DNA from: JAEUIE01 sp046350055
GTDB taxonomy: Bacteria > Planctomycetota > Planctomycetia > Gemmatales > HRBIN36
Direction of reading: 5' to 3'
Assembly: GCA_046350055.1 (NCBI GenBank)
Contig: JAXMBC010000001.1
Span: 4,526,001 to 4,590,000 of the forward strand
Length of the DNA: 64,000 nt
In this document: one piece after another, positions 55,441 to 63,856 of the stretch
How the letters are laid out: each line of letters starts with the position of its first letter
Numbering within the stretch: position 1 is the stretch's first letter
Notes under the pieces: model-generated
What the model saw: the letters and a program-made list of their open reading frames with translations, nothing else
What the model was told of the DNA's origin: nothing
Databases searched by the model: none
Program-made: the position numbers and the translations under genes

Positions 55441-56085
55441 TCATTTTCGAGGCCTTCGTGTCATCACGATTCGATCTGCCGACCCGGTACTCAGTACTGT
55501 TGGATCATCGCTAAAGATGTTGTAAAGGAGTTTAGCGAAGGTCGTTCCCTTCGGTGGGATGCATGACGTCAGATCGCAGCTGTGAAAACTCACATACTCG
55601 CCAAATGTTGCCTGGGAAAAATCGACACTATCCAAAGCCTTTTCCTTAGATGGATGCCGATGATAGATTCCATTGAAAGTCACATCGTGAAGTACTCCAA
55701 TAAACTTGCAGTGTGAAAACGTTGCATCATTGAAGCTGATTCTTTTAAGCTTGGAATTGTCAAACACGCATTCCTCGAATCTATGGGCAGCGAAATTTTG
55801 TCCACGGAAATCGCACTTCTTGAAGCTGCACTGGCGATACAGACCACTTGATGCACCAATTCTGAGGTCGCTTAAGTCAACACCCTCAAATCGACATTCA
55901 AGAAACGAACCACCAAAGAGTCGGTGAGGGATGAACTTCGACTTTGAGAACAAACAATTCTTGAAGACCATATCCCGAAGCACGACATTCTCAAAATCTG
56001 TCTCAGTCAGATCGAACCCATCCCAGGTTTCATTTTTGAACGTGATTTGCTCATCCCAACTTTTCTTTCGTAGGCTCGTGTTCAT
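55441..56085 (-). CDS. Pentapeptide-repeat protein
   Basis: A 214-aa protein with a row of A(D/N)LxF-type pentapeptides (FDLTETDFENVVLRD, FKNCLFSKSKFI, FEGVDLSDLRI, FKKCDFRGQNFAAHRFEECVF, FNDATFSHCKF). This gives a right-handed quadrilateral beta-helix. Such proteins are cytosolic; some mimic DNA and protect gyrase, others are effectors. No signal peptide is seen. It stands in antisense direction between copies A and B of the HARE-HTH 3' end, so it is a module cargo candidate. Confidence 0.8.
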   Translation of the reverse strand: MNTSLRKKSWDEQITFKNETWDGFDLTETDFENVVLRDMVFKNCLFSKSKFIPHRLFGGSFLECRFEGVDLSDLRIGASSGLYRQCSFKKCDFRGQNFAAHRFEECVFDNSKLKRISFNDATFSHCKFIGVLHDVTFNGIYHRHPSKEKALDSVDFSQATFGEYVSFHSCDLTSCIPPKGTTFAKLLYNIFSDDPTVLSTGSADRIVMTRRPRK

Positions 56086-56220
56086 TTTGGCGAACTACCT
56101 CAAGGACTCATCGTTGTATCAGTGTCAACGGATTCAAAAAGAAACATGATCCATTCTGCTTACCTGAAGTTAGCAGGTCGAGAAGCGTCTAGCTAGCGTT
56201 TCGTTCGTCACTCACGATAA

Positions 56221-56477
56221 AGCTCAAGGTGAAAGCCGACGCCCCACCCAAGAAGCTCAGCATGATGGCTGCTGCTCTCCAGGTGTTACAGCAGCGCAAG
56301 GTGGCGATGACCTGCCCGGAGCTGATTGACGTGATGGCCACCGAAGACCTATGGACATCGCCTGGTGGTAAGACGCCGTCGAACACGTTGTACGCCGCCA
56401 TTAGCAGGGACATCAAGGACAAGGGAAAGGACTCGGCGTTTCGGAAGGCGGCGAGGGGGAGGTTTGAGGCGGTGTAG
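56221..56477 (+). pseudogene. HARE-HTH copy B (3' part only)
   Basis: The sequence repeats the HARE-HTH domain of the gene at 54638: KLSMMAAALQVLQQRKVAMTC, TEDLWTSPGGKTPSNTLYAAI, DSAFRKAARGRFEAV. Similarity begins near 56221 and no N-terminal tail or good start is present. It is a truncated paralogous copy. It may be expressed from a GTG at 56229, but there is no ribosome site. Confidence 0.75.
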
Positions 56478-56498
56478 CTGGCTGATTTGGAATGTGGT

Positions 56499-56612
56499 TG
56501 GCCCCGGCTGAAGGGCTGGGTTTGCCAGTGCCTGTCATGACATTACCAAACAATACGACCAAAAAAAACGACGCTATCAGCTACACTGAAACGGGCGAGA
56601 TTGAACTAAAGC
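56499..56612 (+). repeat. HARE downstream repeat (copy B)
   Basis: After copy B comes a GC-rich GGCCCCGGCT..GGGCTGGG hairpin. Then comes a stretch with ACCAAACAATACGAC (56548 region) and GGGCGAGATTGAACTAAA, which are repeated after copy C (59219-59352). A similar GC-rich hairpin follows copy D. Confidence 0.65.
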
Positions 56613-56842
56613 GATCTGAGCAGGCGGGGCCACCGGGGCCATTGACTATCCAAAAACTGCTTCCGCTCGTTGCGGGAGGCTGCTAAATAAATAGAAAATG
56701 TATCGCCGACGGTCGGTCGTAAGCGCCCCCAAAAAGGCATGAGCACGAAGTTGCGCATGCGCCGAGTACGTGGTTTCGCGTCAACAACTTGATCGAGAAC
56801 GCTGTTTTTCTGGCGGACGCAACACCAAGGAGAATCCTCACA

Positions 56843-57310
56843 ATGGAAACCCTAGAGATCGCGCGGCTCGAAGAACTTTCCGACGAGCAGCTCCACGAGC
56901 TACTAAGGAGCGACATCGATTTCTCTGAGGCACTGACCCAGAACATGCCGGAGTTGGCGTCGGACAGCGCATTCGACTTGTATGGCAAGGAGTGGATCAA
57001 ACGGTATTGGAAGCGGCTCGTCACGCAAGTCAACGGCCCGATGACCAGCGATGGGGCGATGAAGTGGGCCGTCGGCGCGAGTGCCACTGCGCTCATGGCC
57101 GCGCTTGCCAAGTACTTCGACTTACCCGAAGCCGCGCTACCATCCGCCGCGGCACTGGCGATTCTCATGCTCCGGACCGCACGCTCTCAGCAGGCACCCC
57201 TTGAAGAGGTGCAACAGCCAAAGGAGAAGTCTCAACAGGCACGAGAGAAAGCCAAACAGCCAACGGATGCGCCCCAAGATAAGAAGGGCGGGGGCGGCAC
57301 CCAGGAGTAA
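56843..57310 (+). CDS. Membrane-linked protein, first gene of a two-gene module
   Basis: A 155-aa product; AAGGAG lies 10 bases before ATG 56843. Residues 1-45 are acidic (METLEIARLEELSDEQLHELL). Residues about 75-108 (KWAVGASATALMAALAKYF, ALPSAAALAILML) could form two short membrane helices. The tail is Gln/Lys/Glu-rich and Gly-rich. No family is recognised. The gene is 18 bases upstream of the HExxH gene, in the same direction and with similar high G+C. The module sits between HARE copies B and C. Confidence 0.65.
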   Translation: METLEIARLEELSDEQLHELLRSDIDFSEALTQNMPELASDSAFDLYGKEWIKRYWKRLVTQVNGPMTSDGAMKWAVGASATALMAALAKYFDLPEAALPSAAALAILMLRTARSQQAPLEEVQQPKEKSQQAREKAKQPTDAPQDKKGGGGTQE

Positions 57311-57328
57311 TCTACTGCTGGAGGCAGC

Positions 57329-58837
57329 ATGTCAATCGTATTCGATCATCAGTCCAACTCGTTAAGGATTGACCATACTTACGACGAGTTCATGAAAGGC
57401 CACTTTCAAGGCCAAATGCCAGCATACAACTCGGCAGATGGCACCGTCGCGAACCACATCAGCTACCGCCACGAGCATGCCCACTTCACATCATTCCTGG
57501 CAACCGGCCTGTCTGAACTTCAGTCGATCACGCAGAACTTTCGATTCAGCCTGCTTATCTCGACCTTTGTAGAACTCCTTCGCAAGTCACCTGACGAGTT
57601 GGTCGTACCACTCATTAAGCCAGGATCGCGGTCCGATCTCTCATTGGAATACATTGCGGGCCTGAGCGAAGCCTGGGACCAATCGTTCTCGATCGAGAGT
57701 TCGTTGCTCGGCTACGGGATAAACCAGTCCGTCAGCGAAACGTTCAGATTCGGCGTCGCCGATCGAATGGGAGAACTGGTTCAGAACCCGTTGTTGCAGT
57801 TTAATCTGCCACGTTACCGGCGATTCCTGAAGCAAATCCTGTTCTCGACGCCGCCGCAGCATGTTACCAAACCCGGGGCTCTCTCCGTTCGCGTTGAACT
57901 GCGCGACGGCAAGAACATGAGCCTTTCGCCCCGTTCAGTTCTCGAAGCGTTTGCGATCACCATCGAAGTCATCGCGGAGTACATCAAGTGCATACGCACG
58001 AGCGCCAACGTGCTCCGCACCGAGCCGAAGCGTGTGCCGCCAAGGATGTACACGGTTGCGCTCGAAGAAATACTGGAAGCCATTGTTCCCGAGCGGAACA
58101 TCGGCGTAGACGACTACATTTACGGAAAAGCCGGATCAGACGTGTACTGGGCCGTAGCGCTGACTTCGTTCGCGGCCATGCAGGTGCCGGTTATTGAGGA
58201 CGTTCAAGGCGACGCGGTAGTCATGGGTTCCCTAAAGCAGCTCAATCCGGCGATGAGACTGGTCTACATTCTCAATGGCATCCAGAGCGGCAGCGTCCCA
58301 AACCCCCTGGACACCTATCGGAACCGCGACACGAACGAGATTTTTCAGTGGATCGTGAAAAGCCATGAGTCGGTGAATGACTACTGGAGCATAAAATTTA
58401 ACCAGCATATTCACGACCTCGTCATGAGCAATTTCGATCACTTTCGCTCGAACAACTCAATGCACAAAATGTCCTGGCTGGCGCGCGCGATGACGTACGC
58501 CAATCCGGTGGAGATGATCGGCGATGGCGGCGCATGGCTCGGGCTCGCTCCCCGGTATGTTCGGACATCGGACAACAAATTTGTTATCTACGGTAACGAC
58601 AAAGACGACGAAGTGAAACGCGATGCGTTTGCCGGCTATGTGGACGCCAACGCCATTTACATCTTACAAGCCATGACATTCGGCGATTCGTGGGACACTT
58701 GCTGGGACAAAGTGGCAGGACTGGATACCGACGGAAAACTGTCTGCCATGACCCTTGCCTTGGGGTTCTACATGACCAAATGCGGGTGCGATCTCGATCA
58801 GTTGCCAGAGATCACGCTTGCGGATGGTTACACCTGA
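57329..58837 (+). CDS. HExxH-containing protein, second gene of the module
   Basis: A 502-aa soluble protein with GGAGG 4 bases before ATG 57329. Residues 48-52 read HEHAH, the HExxH zinc motif, inside NHISYRHEHAHFTSFLATG, so it may be a zincin-like peptidase. The downstream third ligand is not identified. The rest is predicted helical, with conserved-looking DVYWAVALTSFAAMQVPV and Cys-Gly-Cys (CGCDLDQLPE) near the C-terminus. No known family is recognised. With the membrane-linked partner, it resembles pairs found in defence or toxin modules, but this is speculative. Confidence 0.65.
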   Translation: MSIVFDHQSNSLRIDHTYDEFMKGHFQGQMPAYNSADGTVANHISYRHEHAHFTSFLATGLSELQSITQNFRFSLLISTFVELLRKSPDELVVPLIKPGSRSDLSLEYIAGLSEAWDQSFSIESSLLGYGINQSVSETFRFGVADRMGELVQNPLLQFNLPRYRRFLKQILFSTPPQHVTKPGALSVRVELRDGKNMSLSPRSVLEAFAITIEVIAEYIKCIRTSANVLRTEPKRVPPRMYTVALEEILEAIVPERNIGVDDYIYGKAGSDVYWAVALTSFAAMQVPVIEDVQGDAVVMGSLKQLNPAMRLVYILNGIQSGSVPNPLDTYRNRDTNEIFQWIVKSHESVNDYWSIKFNQHIHDLVMSNFDHFRSNNSMHKMSWLARAMTYANPVEMIGDGGAWLGLAPRYVRTSDNKFVIYGNDKDDEVKRDAFAGYVDANAIYILQAMTFGDSWDTCWDKVAGLDTDGKLSAMTLALGFYMTKCGCDLDQLPEITLADGYT

Positions 58838-59141
58838 CCAACACCTCAAGTTGCCGATTCGCCAATGCTCCTCGGTAATAGATTGGGATGGGCGGGCCGG
58901 CTTGCCAGACTGCATCGCTGACAGACTGAATAGTATCAGACATGGCTAGTCCTGATTCTTTATGGAAGTGTTCCATACATCTTACCAGCGGATCATGAGC
59001 ATGTTCCTACAGTAAAGTGCCCGCTCGCATGTCAGCGCGTCCCCAACGTCGTTCGGATTTACCAATTTGACATGCTGTTACAGTCTTTCGAGTAGGTCTA
59101 GTGATAGCTCAGATTTGATCTCAACCAAGTCATCATGGAGA

Positions 59142-59352
59142 ATCGGACAGGCTCGGCGTTCAGGAAGGCGGAGAGGGGGAAGTTTGAGGCGGTGTGATGA
59201 TAGTGGTGGCATGCGGATGACCCCGGCTGGGAGGGCTGGGGTCGTCTGATTGAGCTATGGACTAATCTTCAGGTTAGTACCTCCCATGGCTTTACCAAAC
59301 AATACGACGTAACTCGGAGCCTCTAAACGGGCGTGATTGAACTAAAAGCCGA
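59142..59352 (+). repeat. HARE-HTH 3' end copy C plus downstream repeat
   Basis: 59142-59197 reads the last ~18 codons of HARE-HTH (GGCTCGGCGTTC, GGGGAAGTTTGAGGCGGTG, tga). Then GACCCC (59219-59224) pairs with GGGGTC (59238-59243), and the 59283-59350 part repeats copy B's downstream tail (ACCAAACAATACGAC, TTGAACTAAA). It has no coding value of its own. Confidence 0.7.
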
Positions 59353-59412
59353 TTAACAACACTCGGAAGGATACCGTACAGACCCCCACCTGTTCTGCCA
59401 AATCACACAGTA

Positions 59413-60021
59413 TTAGACCTTGTCAAACCCTTCAGGGTATGGGACTGACAGGGCAGTATAGACCTGTCTAATGATGTGGGCAGCGTAACGACTGTCACAC
59501 CGTTCCTTGACGCGTGGATGGTTACACAGCATGTCAACCAATCCTTCAGCATCAGCAGCCGTGTTACCGGTTGGCTTTTTTGTCAAGTGTTCCTTGATGC
59601 TAAGTGCAACTTGGTTATTTGCATCTGCACTGATCTTGTCTGCGTCCATTGGTTGTGTCCCCTGTTGTTCAGCCTGAATTGCCCGTAGGTTCAGTTCTAT
59701 GTTGTTGGTGACAAACGCAAGTTCACCTTCAGATAACTCAATTTCCCCCGTGTCACCTTCGGTGAATTCATCATCGTTAGTAGTGAATGTGATGCCATCC
59801 ACTGGGTTCTTTTCCATGTAGTCCGCAAACAGTTTGGTCGCTGCTTTACGTCGCAACCTGTGCCATTCCTTTTTTGCATCAGGCAGCAACCGTTGCACTT
59901 CCTTCTGAATCGTTTCTTCAGAATCAAGTCTGGGTATTTTGTCCCTGTCTATCGGCACCGTGAATGACATTCTTACTGCACCATTATCAGTAACGCCTCC
60001 TACGGACTTGTCTGCGTCCAT
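59413..60021 (-). CDS. Soluble protein, unknown
   Basis: A 202-aa product starting at MDADKSVGGVTDNGAV (60021), with AAGGA about 9 bases upstream; a frame to 60201 extends it, but with less support. Two copies of a 19-base word (60007-60025, 59635-59653) encode MDADK at the start and inside it, so a shorter second start is possible. The mid-part is acidic (DGITFTTNDDEFTEGDTGEIEL) and Lys/Arg-rich. No family is recognised. It is cargo between HARE copies C and D, in antisense direction. Confidence 0.55.
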   Translation of the reverse strand: MDADKSVGGVTDNGAVRMSFTVPIDRDKIPRLDSEETIQKEVQRLLPDAKKEWHRLRRKAATKLFADYMEKNPVDGITFTTNDDEFTEGDTGEIELSEGELAFVTNNIELNLRAIQAEQQGTQPMDADKISADANNQVALSIKEHLTKKPTGNTAADAEGLVDMLCNHPRVKERCDSRYAAHIIRQVYTALSVPYPEGFDKV

Positions 60022-60258
60022 TGGTGGTAATCCTTGTGAATGGGGTGTATACAGTCTACAACGCATTAAAGCCCTGTACAGCCACGAGTAGACCCGGAAA
60101 GCCACTTTATCGGGGAGCGTTTGAATGACATGTTCACGGGCGAACCGGATAACGTGATGAGCAACCGCTAATAGTCGCTTTTCGAACAGTATGCACTCCA
60201 CGCTCCAAAGCCTCCGCAGCAGAACCGTTGTTATCCCAATGCTCAGATCACATATCCA

Positions 60259-60384
60259 CCATTAGCCGCGACATCAAGGACAAGGGGACCGACTCTGCGT
60301 TTCGGAAGGCGGTGAGGGGGAGGTTTGAGGCGGTGTAGTGGTGAGGGTGGGATGCGGATGACCCCGGCTGGAGTGCTGGGGTTG
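60259..60384 (+). repeat. HARE-HTH 3' end copy D plus hairpin
   Basis: 60259-60338 repeats the last 26 codons of HARE-HTH (ATTAGCCGCGACATCAAGG, TTCGGAAGGCGG), ending in TAG. The downstream GATGACCCCGGCTGGAGTGC / GCTGGGGTTG hairpin (60358-60384) resembles that of copy C. Confidence 0.7.
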
Positions 60385-60412
60385 TGCTTGTGACATTACG
60401 CAATTTGACTGG

Positions 60413-61474
60413 CTACTTATTTTCGCCTCCAGTCTTTCCGAAAATCTCGATGATGTTCTTGGCACCAACGCCTTCAGGACCAGCACCAGTGAACCCCGTA
60501 TCCTGTGGAGAGAAGACGCAAGACGCAACATAGGTCAGAATCTTGTCCCTGACATCATCATCTGTCGCAGGGGAAACGAACGAGTTATAGGTGAGAATGG
60601 CGTTGTAGCGATGTCGATTCACTGCTCGGTTATGCGTGTGTGCCTGATAGTTCTTGATTGAGACGAACAACCCGTAGGAGAAGATACCAAGGATCACGAG
60701 CTTCGTAGCTCCAAGCTGGATGTTCTTCCCTACTTCGTTGGAGTAGTAGAGGCGGATGTGTTCAAAGAAGTAGCAGGCGATGCAGAGGAGGATGCCCGCA
60801 AAGATGCAAGCTGAGCAGAGCCAAAGGATGGCATGCTTACGATGGTCGTCAATCGTCTTCTTAAAATTGGCAGCTTGCTCGATGATTCCTGCTTCTGCTA
60901 CAGAGTTCTTGAGTTCTCCGAGAAACTCAGTTGCTTTGTCTCGTATAGCCTTAGTCTCATTAACTAAACCATCCGCACTCCCTTTAAGTTCGGTAAGTAG
61001 CTGGTCTGTGTCTCGTCTTTTTGCGACCACAAACTCAGTCAAGTCCTTCCCTTGCTTCACTACCTCGTTAAGGTGATCCAAGTTGACACGAAGCATAATA
61101 GAGGGAGCGAAGTAAGGTCTAACAGCTTCGAACGTCTTCGGATAATGCTCTGCAAACTTCGCTTTCATTTGGTCAAAGTAAACAGGATTTACTCTATCAG
61201 GATTTGTTGACTCAAGCTGCTTGAGCAACTTGTTACGGTCATTGTCCATTTGGGTGTTGAGATTGCTCAGATACGGTTCAGGGACGAGCGGGATGGCTGC
61301 TTCATTCATCAGCTTGTATAGAGTCAGCATTGGCTGAATCAGTTGCTTAACATCATTGGGATTGTAAGTGAACTTCGGACTTAGGTCACTCAGCACTTTA
61401 TCGTAGCTGTATTCCCTTAACTCTCGATAGAGCTTGATTGTTGTATCAAGATGTTCGGATTGAGCGGAAGTCAT
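60413..61474 (-). CDS. Coiled-coil protein with two membrane helices, unknown
   Basis: A 353-aa product starting at MTSAQSEHLDTTIK; AAGGAG lies 9 bases upstream of ATG 61474. The first 215 residues are helical with coiled-coil character (TQLLTELKGSADGL, RDKATEFLGELKNSV). Two membrane helices follow at about 218-240 (ILWLCSACIFAGILLCIACYF) and 257-275 (LVILGIFSYGLFVSI). A soluble tail ends the protein. No signal peptide. It may be a membrane effector or sensor, but nothing proves this. It follows copy D and lies in antisense direction. Confidence 0.65.
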   Translation of the reverse strand: MTSAQSEHLDTTIKLYRELREYSYDKVLSDLSPKFTYNPNDVKQLIQPMLTLYKLMNEAAIPLVPEPYLSNLNTQMDNDRNKLLKQLESTNPDRVNPVYFDQMKAKFAEHYPKTFEAVRPYFAPSIMLRVNLDHLNEVVKQGKDLTEFVVAKRRDTDQLLTELKGSADGLVNETKAIRDKATEFLGELKNSVAEAGIIEQAANFKKTIDDHRKHAILWLCSACIFAGILLCIACYFFEHIRLYYSNEVGKNIQLGATKLVILGIFSYGLFVSIKNYQAHTHNRAVNRHRYNAILTYNSFVSPATDDDVRDKILTYVASCVFSPQDTGFTGAGPEGVGAKNIIEIFGKTGGENK

Positions 61475-61712
61475 TGCCTTGGTCTCCTTTTGACGGGAGT
61501 AAGCTAAGAAGGACAAACCTACAGGTCAAGTAGACTGAGGCTCTCCAAAGTGGGGTTCATATCGTAAGCCCCCAATCCAATTTTCGATTTCCGAGATTTG
61601 CAGCAAGCCACTCCTCTCCCCTCATCGCACGGGGCAAGCCCCTAAGGGCATGGTAAGGGGCTACATTGGATTCCGTCAGAATCCACTCACCACGGATTAC
61701 AAGGCGATTTCG
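61475..61712. other. Short gap, hairpin only
   Basis: No gene is supported. AGCCCCT (61637-61643) and AGGGGCT (61656-61662) could form a small stem. Confidence 0.3.
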
Positions 61713-61985
61713 TTAACCATCAGTTAAACTATCGGATGGATTATCGGATTGAGCAGGCATCGCCTCAACGTCTATGACTGGAGCCTGAGCGATCTGCATG
61801 TCCTGCACGAGACAGGACAACGTCTCAGCAGACAAGGCAGGGAGCGCGGAGGCTGACGACGTTTGCTCTATGCTCTGTTTCGGTTTGCCAAGCGGGTAGG
61901 CTAGCAGCAGCGTTACCGCTGTCATTCTGTCTCGTTCCGAGTTGAGGCACTCAAGGAGCTTCTGGCTCATGAGGTCAAGCACCAT
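61713..61985 (-). CDS. Short unknown protein, weakly supported
   Basis: A 90-aa frame from MVLDLMSQKLLECLNSERD. The composition (ERDRMTAVTLLLAYPLGKPK, then Ser/Asp-rich) is not obviously random, but the ribosome site is poor. The upstream part overlaps the small repeat at 62005-62044. Confidence 0.3.
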   Translation of the reverse strand: MVLDLMSQKLLECLNSERDRMTAVTLLLAYPLGKPKQSIEQTSSASALPALSAETLSCLVQDMQIAQAPVIDVEAMPAQSDNPSDSLTDG

Positions 61986-62004
61986 CCCCGTAAGTGCGTT
62001 CCGC

Positions 62005-62044
62005 CCACTATCCCCACGCCCCCGCCCCACGTCAAGCGGGAACT
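62005..62044 (+). repeat. Second short repeat, copy 1 (copy 2 at 62763-62804)
   Basis: CCACTATCCCCACGCCCCCGCCCCACGTCAAGCGGGAA-type sequence recurs with a few changes at 62763-62804. In copy 2, the following frame (YVKREGYAMAEYNKQR) looks like a leftover of a gene. The copies bracket the CPXCG and 62247 genes. Confidence 0.6.
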
Positions 62045-62059
62045 GCGGGCGGCTGCACC

Positions 62060-62239
62060 CTATTCCCTCTCCGCCCAAACCCGTACCTCCTCGCCATCGA
62101 CCTCAACGTGAATGACGTGTGGCCTACAGCACACCGGGCAGTCCTCGACGTACTCCTGGCTCGTGCCAGCTGATAGGTCGATGGGTACGACGATCTCCTC
62201 GCCGCAGGCTTCGCAGAGGTAGGAGGCTTGGTCGGGCAT
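62060..62239 (-). CDS. CPXCG-type cysteine-rich miniprotein
   Basis: A 59-aa product (MPDQASYLCEACGEEIVVPI...) that is too short for many ORF listings. It has two Cys pairs, CEACG (residues 9-13) and CPVCC (34-38), and RPHVIHVEVDGEEV afterwards, matching the CPXCG cysteine-rich protein family (one zinc site). Family function is unknown. The ribosome site is weak. It lies inside the second repeat pair and upstream of the 61713 frame. Confidence 0.7.
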   Translation of the reverse strand: MPDQASYLCEACGEEIVVPIDLSAGTSQEYVEDCPVCCRPHVIHVEVDGEEVRVWAERE

Positions 62240-62246
62240 GACATAT

Positions 62247-62744
62247 CTAAGTCCAGTCCAGTATCCCAGACCAGTCTACATGTCCCAACCATTCTGACCC
62301 GCTAAGGACTCCATCAGTGATTGCACCAACCGTGCCTGAGGTTATCGCAGAGGCAACCTCTGCAATGTCAAACCCCGTATTGCCCCCAAAGAATGCTGCA
62401 GCTACCGTTTCTCTCATGACCGAGTAGCTACAGACTTCACCGGCTGCTGAATGAATGAGGTTAAAGTCAGAAGCAGTGCAGAACAGCATGTATGCCCAGC
62501 AGATGTAATCGATACTGAGAGCGGATTCAACAGCAGTACTTCGGACTTGTTTAGGACTGTAGTGCTGCGATCGTCCATACTTTGTCTGCAAAGCAGGGCC
62601 AAGAGCGCTGATGTAGGACTTCACTGCCGTTCGCTTTCCCTTCATCATGGAACTGTCGCAACTCGATGCTTGAGAAACGCCAATCGGTTCCTGACGGGCA
62701 AAGCCGTAAATCTCAGTGCTTGGCTCTTTGGATTTGTTTGACAC
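62247..62744 (-). CDS. Small protein, unknown
   Basis: A 165-aa product with polar head, then ALGPALQTKYGRSQHYSPKQV, IDYICWAYMLFCTASDFNLIH and GEVCSYSVMRETVAAAFFGG. The motif K-x-YGxxxxYxPxQV and the hydrophobic part resemble small uncharacterised bacterial proteins that I cannot name. It ends close upstream of the CPXCG gene. Confidence 0.5.
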   Translation of the reverse strand: MSNKSKEPSTEIYGFARQEPIGVSQASSCDSSMMKGKRTAVKSYISALGPALQTKYGRSQHYSPKQVRSTAVESALSIDYICWAYMLFCTASDFNLIHSAAGEVCSYSVMRETVAAAFFGGNTGFDIAEVASAITSGTVGAITDGVLSGSEWLGHVDWSGILDWT

Positions 62745-62762
62745 GAGAATACCCTCTCAGCC

Positions 62763-62804
62763 ACCCACTATCCCCTCGCCCCAGCCCTACGTCAAGCGGG
62801 AAGG
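62763..62804 (+). repeat. Second short repeat, copy 2
   Basis: Near-copy of 62005-62044. It is followed by TACGCGATGGCCGAGTACAA-like coding remnant (YVKREGYAMAEYNKQR), which may be a broken gene end. Confidence 0.55.
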
Positions 62805-62836
62805 CTACGCGATGGCCGAGTACAACAAGCAACGGT

Positions 62837-63277
62837 CTACTTCGCCAGTCGCTTCAGCTCTCGGACCATTGTTGGAGTGTACTGTTGCACGCTGAACCAG
62901 ACCTCCACAGTGGTCCACCTGGGCATTCCCACGTTGCCCTCATTTTTCAGGAAAAGAATGCATCTACCCCCTTTCCTCAATTCAGGATGCCGGTCGTCCT
63001 TTTCTAACTCGAAGCGAGTGATTTGTATCGGAAGCTTTCCATCAGCATCATGCCGTCCCTTGATTGTGTCCACGACTTTGAAATCGCAATGGTAATAGAC
63101 CGTACCCACCTCCTCTGAAGCTCGGCTTGGCTCTGACACAATTTCACCTTGGATAACCAGTTCTGATCGCGAGAGGTAGTGAAGCAGAGTCTTCTCACTG
63201 TCATTGTGGGCACCAGCCAATTCGGACGACGGACTCAGTCCAGAGGCCAGCAATACTGAGATCAAGAGGGAATTCAT
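62837..63277 (-). CDS. Exported small protein, unknown
   Basis: A 146-aa product with an N-terminal signal-like segment (MNSLLISVLLASGLSPSS), then a strand-rich body (LSRSELVIQGEIVSE, TVYYHCDFKVVDTIKG, LPIQITRFELEKDD, RCILFLKNEG, TTVEVWFSVQQY). It looks like a small beta-sandwich exported protein. No family is recognised. AAGGAC/CTCCTC precedes the ATG. Confidence 0.55.
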   Translation of the reverse strand: MNSLLISVLLASGLSPSSELAGAHNDSEKTLLHYLSRSELVIQGEIVSEPSRASEEVGTVYYHCDFKVVDTIKGRHDADGKLPIQITRFELEKDDRHPELRKGGRCILFLKNEGNVGMPRWTTVEVWFSVQQYTPTMVRELKRLAK

Positions 63278-63373
63278 GAGGAGGTCCTTGCACCTGATTT
63301 TATGACATTAGAAATACTGCCTGGGTTTGCGTCCACAGTATCACCGCCCGGTGCCCTCCATGGACAATCAGAA

Positions 63374-63709
63374 TCAAGCCTGTTGCATTGCTGCCAGTTC
63401 GTTGCCACTTGGATCGAGGAAATGGAATCGACGGCCACCGGGGAAACTGAAGATAGGTTTGGTGACCGTCACTCCAGCAGCAATTACTGCTGCTAGGGTC
63501 GCCTCTAAATCACTTACATCTATCACTGGCAACGGATACTTTGAAGCCTCTGCCTGATCTGCTTGAAGTCCGATATCTACATCTCCAGTCATAGTGCAAG
63601 CATAGGATGGGCCAAAGCTGGTCATGTTCATCCCGAATACGGACTCGTAAAAAGCCTGGCTCACAGCAATGTCACGCGTGGGAAGCTCAATGAAATTGGG
63701 TCTGGCCAT
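63374..63709 (-). CDS. VOC-fold (glyoxalase/bleomycin-resistance-like) protein
   Basis: The 111-aa product (MARPNFIELPTRDIAVSQAF start, GGAGG 6 bases upstream) has VOC superfamily features: the strand-helix YESVFGM, DIGLQADQAEASKYPL, LEATLAAVIAAGVTV and FPGGRRFHFLDPSGNELA (metal-region end). It is a metal-binding small-molecule enzyme or resistance protein; substrate unknown. The start at 63709 is preferred to the longer frame. Confidence 0.85.
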   Translation of the reverse strand: MARPNFIELPTRDIAVSQAFYESVFGMNMTSFGPSYACTMTGDVDIGLQADQAEASKYPLPVIDVSDLEATLAAVIAAGVTVTKPIFSFPGGRRFHFLDPSGNELAAMQQA

Positions 63710-63856
63710 GATGAGCCTCCAAAGATTGGTAATACAGCTATTCAAGCGATCAATAGTACAGTGAGCTAAGTCATCTCGCAAGCCTCGCCAACTCTCCGGT
63801 AACTCAAGTAATCCAACATCCCCGAACCCATGTAAAGCACCATCCCGCCCCCGCCG

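Noticed and set aside
54638..60384. Integron cassette array (attC sites)
   Set aside because: The repeats are gene 3' ends plus hairpins, not attC-like palindromes, and no integron integrase (tyrosine recombinase with the extra helix) is in the window.
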